From positions 368,492 to 432,491 of the forward strand of contig JAGDWI010000001.1 in assembly GCA_023269825.1 (NCBI GenBank): DNA of 64,000 bases, in the 5' to 3' direction. Under the pieces are notes generated by a model. It ran no database searches, had not been told where the DNA came from, and saw only the letters and a program-made list of their open reading frames with translations. The stretch comes from Desulfurococcaceae archaeon (GTDB lineage Archaea; Thermoproteota; Thermoprotei_A; Sulfolobales; Desulfurococcaceae). The position numbers and the translations under genes were made by a program. Shown here piece after piece: positions 38,485 through 47,944 of the stretch. Every line of letters begins with the position of its first letter. Position 1 is the first letter of the stretch.

Positions 38485-38765
38485 CTAGGTGAGTTGCATT
38501 TCCAGTATTTTCCTTGATGCTTCGAGTACCTCTAGTAAATCTCTTTTCTCCTCCTCGCTTAACCCTCTCCGTAGTTTTAACTGCACTTTAAATGCAACGT
38601 TTCTCCATATTCTCCACGATTCAATAATTATCAAGGGTTTAACTAGTACTACTCTGAGTATTTGGAGCCGCGCAATCTTTAGTATTTCTAGGGAAACCCA
38701 CGATGCACTAATTCGTAGTCTCCTCTACTCAGACCCCTCCACGCATCGCCACTAATGATCTTCAA
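38485..38765 (-). pseudogene. Small gene broken by a frameshift
   Basis: On the minus strand TTG 38765, behind an AAGGAGGAAGG ribosome site, opens a frame reading LKIISGDAWRGLSRGDYELV and HRGFP, then TAG. A second frame, overlapping, continues ASWVSLEILKIARLQILRVV and a helical region ending LEASRKILEMQLT with TAG at 38485. A single indel near 38692-38700 would join them into a protein of about 93 residues. The sequence pattern (GFP-WVSLEILKIARL) is like a small helical archaeal protein, but I cannot name it. Confidence 0.45.
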
Positions 38766-39269
38766 CCTTCCTCCTTCCATGCTCTTTGAGGAGCCTAAAT
38801 CCATAGATAACTACCTATTCCACGGATTCTAAATTTATTGAGTCAGCTATATAATACTCGTAGATATATCGTGTTGAAAGAATAATCTATAACCTCGCGT
38901 CTGGCTAGTAGTATTCCTATTTTCGTAAAACTCGTTGCTAAGCCCAAGCAAGTAGTACAGGGATTATACCTATCGAGGGAGAACTAGTATTCCTTAATTT
39001 TCCTGAATATCTAAACGCAGTCATTATACACAATAACCCTGGTCTCGGAAGTCAACTAGGTAATATCCGAGGGACTTAACCCTCACAGCGGTGATGGAAC
39101 ATGGCTGAGACAAAGAATATGTAACTTTTTACAAACCAAGAAGTATGCTTCAGTGTCTAAGTAGGATCCTTGTAAAATTCCCATAATTTCACGTGATTCT
39201 AATATAAATAACTGTTATTATTTTAATGGTTATATATTTTGAACGACATAACTCATATCTGTGGGAGTG
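38766..39269. other. Intergenic region with unassigned coding-like fragments
   Basis: No intact gene. On the plus strand between about 38936 and 39080 a 45-codon frame without a start reads STGIIPIEGELVFLNF and PEYLNAVIIHNNPGLG, which looks like gene debris. The next gene's ribosome site GGGAGTG lies at 39263-39269. Confidence 0.3.
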
Positions 39270-40538
39270 TTGAAGTGTTCTTCTATTACCCTCAGAGAGG
39301 ATCCAGAAATATACACTCTCACGCCGTTCATTGAGAAATTTGTAGTTGAGGTGGAGAGATGTAGCACGATCGATTGCTACTTGATCAAATTAGCTACACT
39401 TGTAGATTCCGTAAAGGAACATTTCCCTCGTGAAAGAACTCGTAGAGTACTAGAAAAGATCATGAAGTGCGATGAAGTGCAGGATAGCATGAGCCCCCTC
39501 GCCTATTACAGCAGTATTACTATAGAAATCATTACAAGAGATCCCAGGCATGCACCACTACGTAACTATATAGATATAATCACAACCACCCTGCAAGGTA
39601 TTAAACCAAAATATAAGCAATTAGAGGTAACAAGAGAGCCAACATATAGAATAGAAGAGTGGGAAAAGAGTTCTAAGGAGGCAATAGTAGCTCTCCGAAC
39701 ACAGAGAGGAAATATTGGGCCTATGCGTGAACAAGGAGTAGAGAAGCACGTGGAGAGAAAAACAAGCAACTTCGCTAATTTATTAAAAATTATTGCCGTG
39801 ATCATCATAGCAAGCACCATAGGGGTATTGGCGTACTATGCAAAACCCCCTCTATTCAATTCTATTCAAACTACTCCAACTCAAGCCCCAACACAAGTCG
39901 TAAGCTTCGATATTCAAGCAGTCTGGATTAACGAGTCTAATGGAATACAAAGCATGGTCGTCAAATATAATACGAATGTGTCAGGGCTTATCTTAGAGCT
40001 ACTAGATGAGAGAAACGATGTCGTTTGGAGCACGCAGCTGGAGCTCGGCACAGGTGAAGCAATTCTACGCCTTCCACTAGAACCATACCAAACATTAACT
40101 GAGCCGAGACTCTATACTCTGAGAGCAATATATCAAGGCAGAGTAGTGAAAAATCAGATAGTGAGTATAAATGGAGCTAACATAGAGCTATCTATTGTGA
40201 ACCATTTTGCTTATCATTACTTATACCCGAATAGAACTGGAACAGCAGTTCACATTAGACTGAAAACTAGGAATACAGGTGATGCTCCACTATTCCTGTG
40301 TAGTAGCATATATAGGTGTAAGCCACAGGTGGAAGCGTTTATGAGTAACTACCCCGCTGGAATCGCCATATTGGAACTCAATGAACCAATAGTTGTAAAC
40401 CCAGGCGGAGAGAACCTCATCAATGTGCTTATATACATAGATAGCGTATTCCTGAATAGGACATCTGAGCTAAATATAACCCTGAAAATAGGAGCCATAG
40501 TGAAAAACATAACGATCAAAAATGTAAATTGGGTATAA
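39270..40538 (+). CDS. Membrane protein A of a three-paralogue family: shared N-domain, TM, extracellular beta domain
   Basis: Domain order: an N-terminal cytoplasmic helical domain (about residues 1-125) shared with the proteins at 42903 and 44068-45626, a linker, one membrane helix (IIAVIIIASTIGVLAYYA, about 172-190), then about 225 extracellular residues rich in beta strands and N-glycosylation-type sites. Shared blocks are STIDCYLIKLATLVDSV, MKCDEVQDSMSPLAYY and RDPRHAPLRNYIDII. I do not recognise the family. TTG 39270 is chosen over GTG 39261 because it makes the protein begin M-K-C, like the paralogues (MEC, MKC). It converges on the 40576 gene. Confidence 0.65.
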   Translation: MKCSSITLREDPEIYTLTPFIEKFVVEVERCSTIDCYLIKLATLVDSVKEHFPRERTRRVLEKIMKCDEVQDSMSPLAYYSSITIEIITRDPRHAPLRNYIDIITTTLQGIKPKYKQLEVTREPTYRIEEWEKSSKEAIVALRTQRGNIGPMREQGVEKHVERKTSNFANLLKIIAVIIIASTIGVLAYYAKPPLFNSIQTTPTQAPTQVVSFDIQAVWINESNGIQSMVVKYNTNVSGLILELLDERNDVVWSTQLELGTGEAILRLPLEPYQTLTEPRLYTLRAIYQGRVVKNQIVSINGANIELSIVNHFAYHYLYPNRTGTAVHIRLKTRNTGDAPLFLCSSIYRCKPQVEAFMSNYPAGIAILELNEPIVVNPGGENLINVLIYIDSVFLNRTSELNITLKIGAIVKNITIKNVNWV

Positions 40539-40575
40539 TTTACTAGTGGAAGCGCTGAACGAGCCAGTTGAAGAA

Positions 40576-41967
40576 TTATCTCGATGTTTTCACTAGATAT
40601 ATTATAACTACCGCGTAGAGAGCTGCTAGTAGTCCACCCAGGGCTATTACTCCATAGTAGAGCTTCGTGCTTCCCTGCTCGATCGCACCTATCTTCTGTT
40701 CATTCATGCTTGTTTTAATCTTTAAGTAATCTGTTTCGTTCGCTAGGTAGTTGTAGTTGTTTTCAATGCTATTTATTACAGAGCCGATGTTTAACAGACT
40801 CTCGCGCAATGATCCAATGTTATTTGATATGCCATCCAGAGTTTGCCTTATAGTTGCAATATCTCTTGATAAGTCTCCTTGACTCCTCTTCAGCCAATTA
40901 ACATCAACTACTACACTCTGGTACTGATCGATCAGGGAATCTATCCTCGTGAGTAATTGAGTGAGCCTGTTGGAAATATCCGTCGTGGTAGATAATCCAG
41001 TGCCGAGGCGTGCTTCTAATTGACTCGTCTTATTCTCTAGCTCACTTATCTTGGCTTCGTACTCCTGTATGAGCGAGTATATCCTGGCTTCCTCTATGAT
41101 CACCGGGACATACATCGCGATATTCTTCTCCTCGACACCATCATAGTAAATAACACTAACGCGGAGAATACCGGCACCTGGGGAAGCGCCTTTGACGATG
41201 ATCTCGATGGTTTTAGTCTCGTTGACACCTACATTGAGGGGTAGAGGTGTATAAACGTATACCATGAGGAAACTAGGTTGTTGAAACTCAATTCTCCGGA
41301 TCTCCACAGGGCCGTTCAACGATTTCACACTAATACCGAGTTTACCGGGCTCGTTCAATCCCAGGGACAAGTAGCCTGGAGAAACGTCTTGTACCTCCAA
41401 CACCACTATGGGGTTATACTCTACAATGTAGCTATAAGCCCCAACATTACTAACTATTGTTTTGCTATCAATATAAACAGGTGATTGAACATCATAGTCT
41501 TTTACAGTTACCTCTACAATATTACTCTTCAACCGACTGTAAATCTGTCGAGGTATTAAAATAGTGAAATTTGCTGACTGAATGACGGGTATTCCACACT
41601 CAGTGCTAAACCTCACTGTATAAACCGTAAATTCATCTGAGTAATCAGGGGTTTCATACTTAATAACAACGTAGAAAGTAACCCATGTACCAGGCCAACA
41701 ACCACCCTGTAATTCAAACACAGCTTGAACGGTGTTTTCGCGGTCTACTAGTAGACGCGTAGGAACAATTAATTTTAGCCTCCCATATATGTCTGAAGAA
41801 CCAATCCCTATAGCCCTAAATTTGATCTGTGTATATGCATAGGTGTAATCCGATGTGTACTCTCCACTGCTCTCGGCTGTATTAATTGATAACAAATAAC
41901 TTGATGTTATGAAAACTGTGAATAGTATTGTGATGTATTTAATTTTCACAGTATATGTGGTGTTCAA
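40576..41967 (-). CDS. Secreted surface protein with coiled coil and C-terminal anchor
   Basis: A 463-residue protein: signal peptide (about 8-30), about 250 residues of beta-rich extracellular sequence including NEW2/CARDB-like segments (VSPGYLSLGLNEPGKLGI, NVGVNETKTIEIIVKG), a long heptad coiled coil (about 305-430, with ISELENKTSQLEARL), and a final membrane helix YYGVIALGGLLAALYAVVII. This is the build of archaeal S-layer-linked stalk proteins. The function is probably structural. It is the last gene of a minus-strand group starting near 46.9 kb. Confidence 0.65.
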   Translation of the reverse strand: MNTTYTVKIKYITILFTVFITSSYLLSINTAESSGEYTSDYTYAYTQIKFRAIGIGSSDIYGRLKLIVPTRLLVDRENTVQAVFELQGGCWPGTWVTFYVVIKYETPDYSDEFTVYTVRFSTECGIPVIQSANFTILIPRQIYSRLKSNIVEVTVKDYDVQSPVYIDSKTIVSNVGAYSYIVEYNPIVVLEVQDVSPGYLSLGLNEPGKLGISVKSLNGPVEIRRIEFQQPSFLMVYVYTPLPLNVGVNETKTIEIIVKGASPGAGILRVSVIYYDGVEEKNIAMYVPVIIEEARIYSLIQEYEAKISELENKTSQLEARLGTGLSTTTDISNRLTQLLTRIDSLIDQYQSVVVDVNWLKRSQGDLSRDIATIRQTLDGISNNIGSLRESLLNIGSVINSIENNYNYLANETDYLKIKTSMNEQKIGAIEQGSTKLYYGVIALGGLLAALYAVVIIYLVKTSR

Positions 41968-42031
41968 TACTGTACACCATTGTAAATATTATTCGACCCG
42001 CGGTAAAAATTTGTGGTATTGAAAAACGGTA

Positions 42032-42856
42032 TTATGGAAATAGCAGTAGTAATATGGTGATTAAGACGCCAGCTAGTCCTGTAATGGTGAGTATTGGCAG
42101 AATATCTGCTTTGAAGTCTAAGAATTGTAGTGTTTCCACTGCTTCCCTATCTCCAACTATTATTTTCTTCTCTTCTTTTGCACCTTCTAGTTTAACGTAT
42201 AGTATTGAATATTTTGATGCAGAGATTTTTGCTTCGCCTTTTTCATCTGTCTCCGTAGTTGCACTGTATTCCTCTTTACCCTTCTCTGTTGGTACAATGT
42301 AGCGTATGTGTATCCTTTTACCGGGTAGTGGTTTATTGAGTATTTTGCTTCTTACTTTTAACACAACGCTGGTAACTCCGTGTCGAATATCAAGGATTCT
42401 CTCGAGGCCTTTAAATGATCTCTCAATCTCTTGGCTTGAATGTTCATACAATAATGGTGTTTCAAACACCACGATATCGCAGCCGAGTATCCTCAATAGA
42501 TTTATTATTCCACTGTATAAATCCGGGTTTTTATGCATAATCGATGTTGCTAGATTAGCGAGCCCGTGTCTGAAGAAATTTAGATCGATTGTACGTTTGA
42601 GAAATAAATCCCTGTAGGAATAAATAGCATTGACAATGCGGGCTTCCAAGGAGATACCTTCATCTCTATATTCGAATAATACACTAGTATCCTCCTCGTT
42701 GTACCAAACCCTTGTTGTTCTATCACTTTTTGGAGGAGTCGGTGCATACTTATTAACCAGCTCAATGAGTCTGGGATTGAATCTTCTAGGGATTATATTA
42801 TCTAGTACTTCATCACTAGGGAGGCTCGTACACATTAGTTTAAAAGTATTAGGCAA
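42032..42856 (-). CDS. Tail-anchored membrane protein with Ig-like domain, unknown
   Basis: A 274-residue protein: an N-terminal soluble region with FRHGLANLATSIMHKNPD in a helical part, then a carboxypeptidase-regulatory-like beta sandwich near 165-245 (GKRIHIRYIVPTEKGKEEYS, TTETDEKGEAKIS) and a single hydrophobic helix at the extreme C-terminus. There is no signal peptide, so the bulk may be cytoplasmic. It lacks the N-domain of its neighbours but lies in the same cluster, 46 bases from the 42903 gene. Confidence 0.6.
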   Translation of the reverse strand: MPNTFKLMCTSLPSDEVLDNIIPRRFNPRLIELVNKYAPTPPKSDRTTRVWYNEEDTSVLFEYRDEGISLEARIVNAIYSYRDLFLKRTIDLNFFRHGLANLATSIMHKNPDLYSGIINLLRILGCDIVVFETPLLYEHSSQEIERSFKGLERILDIRHGVTSVVLKVRSKILNKPLPGKRIHIRYIVPTEKGKEEYSATTETDEKGEAKISASKYSILYVKLEGAKEEKKIIVGDREAVETLQFLDFKADILPILTITGLAGVLITILLLLFP

Positions 42857-42902
42857 GACGAACCTCCTGTTTTTACTTCAATAATATTTTACTTCATGAA
42901 GG

Positions 42903-43922
42903 CTATTTTATTTTTCTAATTAATGGCACTATGAAGACTTGTATAATCCCTCCTAAAACACCAAGAAAAACACCCGACCCGAATGATAGTTTTAAATACT
43001 GCCTCAGATCTGGATAGTACAAGTTACTCAAAGAGCCCGGTGTCAGGGTATTCTCTATAAGTGAGATAAGTAATTGTAGTTCACTATTTAATTGACTATA
43101 TGTAATAACCAGCCCCAAAAGAAGCATTGTCCCCGTTAATACACTAATGGCTCTCGCGTTCTTCAAGCCTAGAAGAACAGCAAGCCCCACTATTAATCCA
43201 ATAATGTAAATTACAGGGCCAAGCCACTCCCCCATCTTGATTAAATCTGATCCGTATATTGGAGCGGTAATGGAAATAACTGGGAAAAATGAAATACGTG
43301 CTTCCACAAAAAACCAGGGAAGTACAAATCCTACTATAGCCATAATCCAGGACACGAAATAGACTATTCGAGGGGCTAATCCGAGCCCCGAGCTTGGAGC
43401 TTTCCGTTCTAAATGCACTGGGGGAGAAGTATACTCCTCTGTGGGCTCTGCACTTGGTTTGCTTGCCAATTTGACAGGGATGGTATTGTACCTTTTCTCG
43501 AATTGTACGAGCTGAGACCTGATCTCTCGTTCCTCCTGCTCAATTTTATGTGTTGGTGGACGCGTTATTTCTAGTATTTTACTTGTTGATTGTAGCGTCC
43601 CTAATGTTGCTATTAATAAGTTTATGTATCTCTTCACGGGTCTATGTCTTGGATCTGTTAGAGTAAGGTATTCTACTACTTCGATGTGCTCGGCTAGTGG
43701 TCTGAGCGAGTCTCTCACTTCGTTGCACAATAATATTTTTCTGAATACCTCATTGGCTTTATTACCGAATGTTTCTTCTACACTGATGATCAGTGTGTCT
43801 AGCTTCATTAAGTAACAGTCAATACTCTTACATGTAGAAGCGTCGCTAATGAATAATCGGATGGAATCTAAAGCCGTGAATAAGTCAGGATCTGCACGGT
43901 AGTCGATATTTAAGCACTCCAT
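42903..43922 (-). CDS. Membrane protein B of the three-paralogue family: shared N-domain plus four TM helices
   Basis: Residues 1-125 are the shared domain (KSIDCYLMKLDTLIISV, LLCNEVRDSLRPLAEH, DPRHRPVKRYINLL, LEITRPPTHKIE). A charged linker follows, then four membrane helices (from about 190 to 335) with little exposed loop. The name given here is descriptive, since I do not know a family. Start ATG 43922. Compared with paralogue A, the extracellular domain is replaced by a membrane domain. Confidence 0.65.
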   Translation of the reverse strand: MECLNIDYRADPDLFTALDSIRLFISDASTCKSIDCYLMKLDTLIISVEETFGNKANEVFRKILLCNEVRDSLRPLAEHIEVVEYLTLTDPRHRPVKRYINLLIATLGTLQSTSKILEITRPPTHKIEQEEREIRSQLVQFEKRYNTIPVKLASKPSAEPTEEYTSPPVHLERKAPSSGLGLAPRIVYFVSWIMAIVGFVLPWFFVEARISFFPVISITAPIYGSDLIKMGEWLGPVIYIIGLIVGLAVLLGLKNARAISVLTGTMLLLGLVITYSQLNSELQLLISLIENTLTPGSLSNLYYPDLRQYLKLSFGSGVFLGVLGGIIQVFIVPLIRKIK

Positions 43923-44067
43923 CTGTGAACCCTATTATAACTAATAACATTAATTTGTATATATAAATTTTTATTGTAAAGATTAATGATGTTTATCTAT
44001 GACTTAGAAACGGTAATTACTGAGTCCCTTGGAATGACGTTTCGCTATTGAAACCCGGCTCATTGAT

Positions 44068-45626
44068 CTAGGCTAAGTATACGAAAGCGGCATCACCCAA
44101 TACTTCTACCCAGATATACTTGTATCTATATGGTTCGATCTCTGTGGAGATCTCTGAAGCATAGTATTTAACCCACCACTCATTAAACACCGGTGTATAA
44201 AGTCTCGTTATGGGATACGACTTATTGGTTTGAGGGGATACTAGACCAGGGTGGAGATTAAGCATCAGTATTGGGGCATTCTTAGCGTACTCTGAGACAA
44301 GTAGCCCTTTCTCCACTGCGATAGCTTCTGCAATATCTCGGGCAATTGTTGGAGGCAGTGTATCGTTCATGTATTTCTCGAATAATAGGCTTCTAGAGCC
44401 ATATGCAAGTGAAAGCGTTAAATCATGGTAAGTGACTAATTCACCGGAGACCTGGAGTTCAAATACTTTGACATTGCTTGGTGGGTCAAATCTAACTTTA
44501 TATGGTTTTAAGTACTCTATGTAATCTGAGAACTCTGATGGTGGAATACCTGGATTTGTCGCCTCTATAATATATCCTCTATAATATATAATACTCCATC
44601 TATCTCTATACCGGTAACCGCATGTTCAGCGTCTTTGAGTATAATCACGTATACCGGGGTTGCATTCACAGAGATAAGTGCCGTTGCATAGAATAGGGAG
44701 AGATCTATACAGGTACCTCTCTTCTCCCTAAGTACTTCTTCTGGTGCGAGGGCTGGATAATTCACTATGATCTCCAGCGGGAGCGGGCTTTCAATACTTG
44801 AGAGATTTATTTTCCTACCATTAGCTTCACCGTACTTTAGATTCTTCGATGCCCAACTCATTAGCCATAGAACAGCCTCTACTTTGGACTGGGGGATGTA
44901 GCTTCCATATACTTCTCTTCTTATATCCATTAATGTCTGTATACTTGTTACTTTATAGTCTGGAATATATAGCGAGTAACTCGAGGAGTAGCCATAATTA
45001 GACTCCGAATAACTCGGGGTAGATGGCTGGTTTATAGAATTGAATAAGCATATCAATACTAAGATCGTGATGACTGCTATTTGTGTAATAAATATGGCGA
45101 AAGAGATCGCTCTTGTTATACTTATACCGCTACCTTCATCTACACTATCTGCACTATTTTTCTCCACGGCTAGAGCGTTGCTTATCTGTTGTGTCGTGGT
45201 GGCTTCCCCTGGCTCCAGTACGAAGCTATAGTGTGTCTCATCAAGGGATTCCACACGCTTGGACTTAGTTACCTCGAGTAGCTTATCCACAGGCTCCAAC
45301 TCCTTAAGAGTCTTCAATAGTATGTCGAGGTATCTCAGAGTGGGTGCGTGTCTTACATTTGATGCTAGTTCTTCTACTTCATTAATGTAGTTTGCGAGTG
45401 GTCTAAGGGCTTCTCTGAGTTCTTCACATTCCAATATCTTTTCTACCACTTTACTAGCTTTTTCTCTACCATAATAGTCTTCCACACTGTAAAACAAAGT
45501 ATCAAGTTTTGTTAAGTATCCATCAATAGTTCTATATAAAGGAGTCTCCTTCGTAAAGCTCCTGATGAATTGTAGAAATGGATATATATCTTGGGGTACT
45601 CGAGAGTCTGGTATGAGGCACTTCAT
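44068..45626 (-). pseudogene. Paralogue C with transglutaminase-like domain, split by a 14-bp duplication
   Basis: The first frame (45626-44565) encodes the shared N-domain (RTIDGYLTKLDTLFYSV, LRPLANYINEVEEL), a membrane helix near 180-200, and a transglutaminase-like domain with the probable nucleophile in KRGTCIDLSLFYATAL and the His in DAEHAVTGIE. It ends prematurely at YIIEDIL. Removing one copy of the 14-bp repeat at 44562-44589 restores YIIEATNPGIPPSEF and joins the frame to the downstream ORF ending at 44068, giving a protein of about 515 residues. The split may be fixed decay, phase variation or an assembly artefact. Confidence 0.75.
44562..44589. repeat. Perfect 14-bp tandem repeat causing a frameshift
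   Basis: CCTCTATAATATAT occurs twice head to tail (44562-44575, 44576-44589). Because 14 is not a multiple of three, the second copy shifts the reading frame of the minus-strand transglutaminase-like gene. Confidence 0.95.
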
Positions 45627-45710
45627 GCTGTAGGCCCTGAAGGCACACTATGTGTATAGTACCCAATAGGGGTTAAATTAAAAATACTTCTCGGAGTCCA
45701 GGCTACTATT

Positions 45711-46898
45711 TTACTTGGCGGAATGCTTTTCCCTCAACAACATAATCAATAATAATGCTATTGTAACTACTGAGACTACTCCTATTATCTTAGTCATGGT
45801 ATAATCAGGAATCCTTACAGTCTCGGTAGTGGTCTCAATTTCCTCTCTACTAATAATCAGAGTTTTCGTCGTAGTCACTTCTCGGGTTTCAATAATGCTG
45901 GTATGTATAGTAGTATACGTGAGAACATTCGTGGTCTTAGTAACTGTAACTGTGAAGAATTTATTTATTGTAGTTGTAAATGTTGTCGGGGCTGTTCTCA
46001 ATGGTGATATTAACACGTATCCCGCCATGTATACTTCAGCAGGTCTCACCTTGACTGTATCATAGCTAGATAACATACTATACTGGTCTTGTGGAGTGGG
46101 GGCTAGTAAATCCACGACCTTTGGCTGAATCCCTAGTGCGCTGGCTACTGGGTCTGCACCACCAAAGAACCACTCGCTTGGTTCACCAGAATATACTTCT
46201 CTGATTTTATCCCTAGAGGTGAGTCCATCATGACCTGCTATTACTACTAGAAATCTCCAGTTCAATATGTTTTCAACATCTACTAGTATGGTTTTCGAGA
46301 CTTTGAATTCAACAGCATCTTCTCCAGGTATGGCGTAAACATCAAATAATTCGCCTTTAATAGCTATTAATTCACCTGTTGCTGAGTAAATTGCGGGATT
46401 GCTTCCATTTGGCCAAGGTCCCTGTTCATAAGTATTGTTCCATCCACCAACACCCACTATTAGATAGTGCCAACCAGGATAAACATGTATGTTTACCCCG
46501 GGTGCAGTGTTATTTGGAGTTATCCCACTAGTTGTAAGTATATAGATCTGGATGTGTTGCAGGCAAAAACCATTAGACCCATTCCAAGGATTTCCACCGA
46601 GATTCTTGAACACTACTTTGAAGTATACATTATATTTGTCAACGTAAACCTCTAGTCTCAATAGATCAAATACACCCGGTTGGAACACCGGGTTTGTTGG
46701 ATACTTCAACCCACCGGCTCCATTATCGTCTCCCTCAGGATCGCTAAAACCAACGATTAGTGTTCTATTGGTGTACTCTTGTAATCCAGCTTTTACGATC
46801 ATGGCAGGAATTAATTGGAGGAATATGAAGCCAATAAATATCAACAAGGGAAAACCAAGTAATTTTAATGTAGAGGCGTAACACATAGACAACATCAC
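45711..46898 (-). CDS. Membrane-anchored surface protein with glucodextranase C-like domain
   Basis: A signal helix (about 12-32) precedes a beta-rich domain that resembles the C-terminal module of glucodextranase and archaeal pullulanases (GFSDPEGDDNGAGGLKYPT, GVFDLLRLEVYVD, HVYPGWHYLIVG, VVIAGHDGLTSRD, EWFFGGADP). A Thr-rich stalk and a final membrane helix with a basic end (LREKHSAK) anchor it. No catalytic glycosidase domain is present, so a carbohydrate-binding or S-layer role is inferred. It may begin at Met5. It is the first gene of the minus-strand surface cluster. Confidence 0.75.
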   Translation of the reverse strand: MMLSMCYASTLKLLGFPLLIFIGFIFLQLIPAMIVKAGLQEYTNRTLIVGFSDPEGDDNGAGGLKYPTNPVFQPGVFDLLRLEVYVDKYNVYFKVVFKNLGGNPWNGSNGFCLQHIQIYILTTSGITPNNTAPGVNIHVYPGWHYLIVGVGGWNNTYEQGPWPNGSNPAIYSATGELIAIKGELFDVYAIPGEDAVEFKVSKTILVDVENILNWRFLVVIAGHDGLTSRDKIREVYSGEPSEWFFGGADPVASALGIQPKVVDLLAPTPQDQYSMLSSYDTVKVRPAEVYMAGYVLISPLRTAPTTFTTTINKFFTVTVTKTTNVLTYTTIHTSIIETREVTTTKTLIISREEIETTTETVRIPDYTMTKIIGVVSVVTIALLLIMLLREKHSAK

Positions 46899-47005
46899 TA
46901 TACGAATTATTAAATAGCAATGGTTTAAATAATTACACTGATAAGACCTCGTGCTTGAAAATTATTAAATACAACTATACAACTAATTTACTGAATTACC
47001 TCCCA

Positions 47006-47893
47006 CTACTGGATTAAATCGGACGGTGCAACTGTAAACACGACTCCCCTACCCAGTTTGAATTCTACAGGCTCGATCGCCTCTGGCGGTAATAATTCTT
47101 CGTACTCTATTATTTTCTCCACCCACAATTCATGTATTCTCCACAGGTATTCTGCCTCGTGTCCAGCTGCTTTTCTCGCTTTTACTCCCAGATCTAGTAG
47201 GTCTTTCAGGGTTATTGCTGCTGAGTGTTGCTTGTATGAGACTAGTTTATTCGCTATTTCCCCGGCTTTCTCGGGGTTCTCCCTGTACATTCTCCTAGCT
47301 AGTACTCTCCCGCATAGCTCTGCATTGTGCTCTACAGCCATCTTATAGTCACCTAGCTCAACAACGGGTATTCTCTCTAGTATAGCCTTGGCTAGCTCAC
47401 TCGTCAAGCCCTTCTGGCTCAGGAGGTCTAGTATCTCGAGGATTGACTGTAGTGGTATGTAGCGATCGATGTGAGAGTCGTAGATGACTGGATCTACAGG
47501 CCCGAGCTCGGCTACGGGCAACAATACTACTTCGTCGCCTGCGAGAGCTAGTAGTGTTGTAGCACTCTTAGCGTAGCGTGGAATATAGAATACCAGCTTC
47601 TCCCTGGCTAAGTCCTGTAGGTAGGTTGCAAGTATGTATGCTTCATCAATGTCGCCGCCCCCACTAAATGGGACTACAGCCAACTTGTCTACTATACCTA
47701 GCTCTCTGAGAACTGTGTAAATAGAGTCAATAGATCTAGCATTAATATATCTCCGAGGACTATAGAGAACAGGGACAATGGTGAAGCCGCTGGATTCCTC
47801 GAAAGCACTCACAATCTTGGAGGCCCCGTCTACGAAAACCCTGAATGCATGAACCTTCTCAACAACACTGTTGTCAATCAAAACAAACACCAT
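47006..47893 (-). CDS. SDH-family ClpP-fold serine protease-like protein
   Basis: Matches the serine dehydrogenase proteinase/SppA-like family (PF01972). The oxyanion region is VPFSGGGDIDEAYILATYL, the likely nucleophile Ser is in PRYAKSATTLLALAGDEV, and AELGPVDPVI follows. The family is usually membrane-associated through an N-terminal helix; here that helix is absent, so the protein may be soluble. ATG 47893 is preferred because the extra seven residues to 47914 have no support. It stands alone on the edge of the defence island. Confidence 0.75.
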   Translation of the reverse strand: MVFVLIDNSVVEKVHAFRVFVDGASKIVSAFEESSGFTIVPVLYSPRRYINARSIDSIYTVLRELGIVDKLAVVPFSGGGDIDEAYILATYLQDLAREKLVFYIPRYAKSATTLLALAGDEVVLLPVAELGPVDPVIYDSHIDRYIPLQSILEILDLLSQKGLTSELAKAILERIPVVELGDYKMAVEHNAELCGRVLARRMYRENPEKAGEIANKLVSYKQHSAAITLKDLLDLGVKARKAAGHEAEYLWRIHELWVEKIIEYEELLPPEAIEPVEFKLGRGVVFTVAPSDLIQ

Positions 47894-47944
47894 TTCACAT
47901 AATATATAATGCAAACCAGTTGAAATAATTACACTGCTAGGGCG

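Noticed and set aside
38489-38755. Plus-strand 88-codon ORF
   Set aside because: Its composition is Ser/Leu-rich like an antisense shadow, and the minus strand holds a better coding pattern with a ribosome site.
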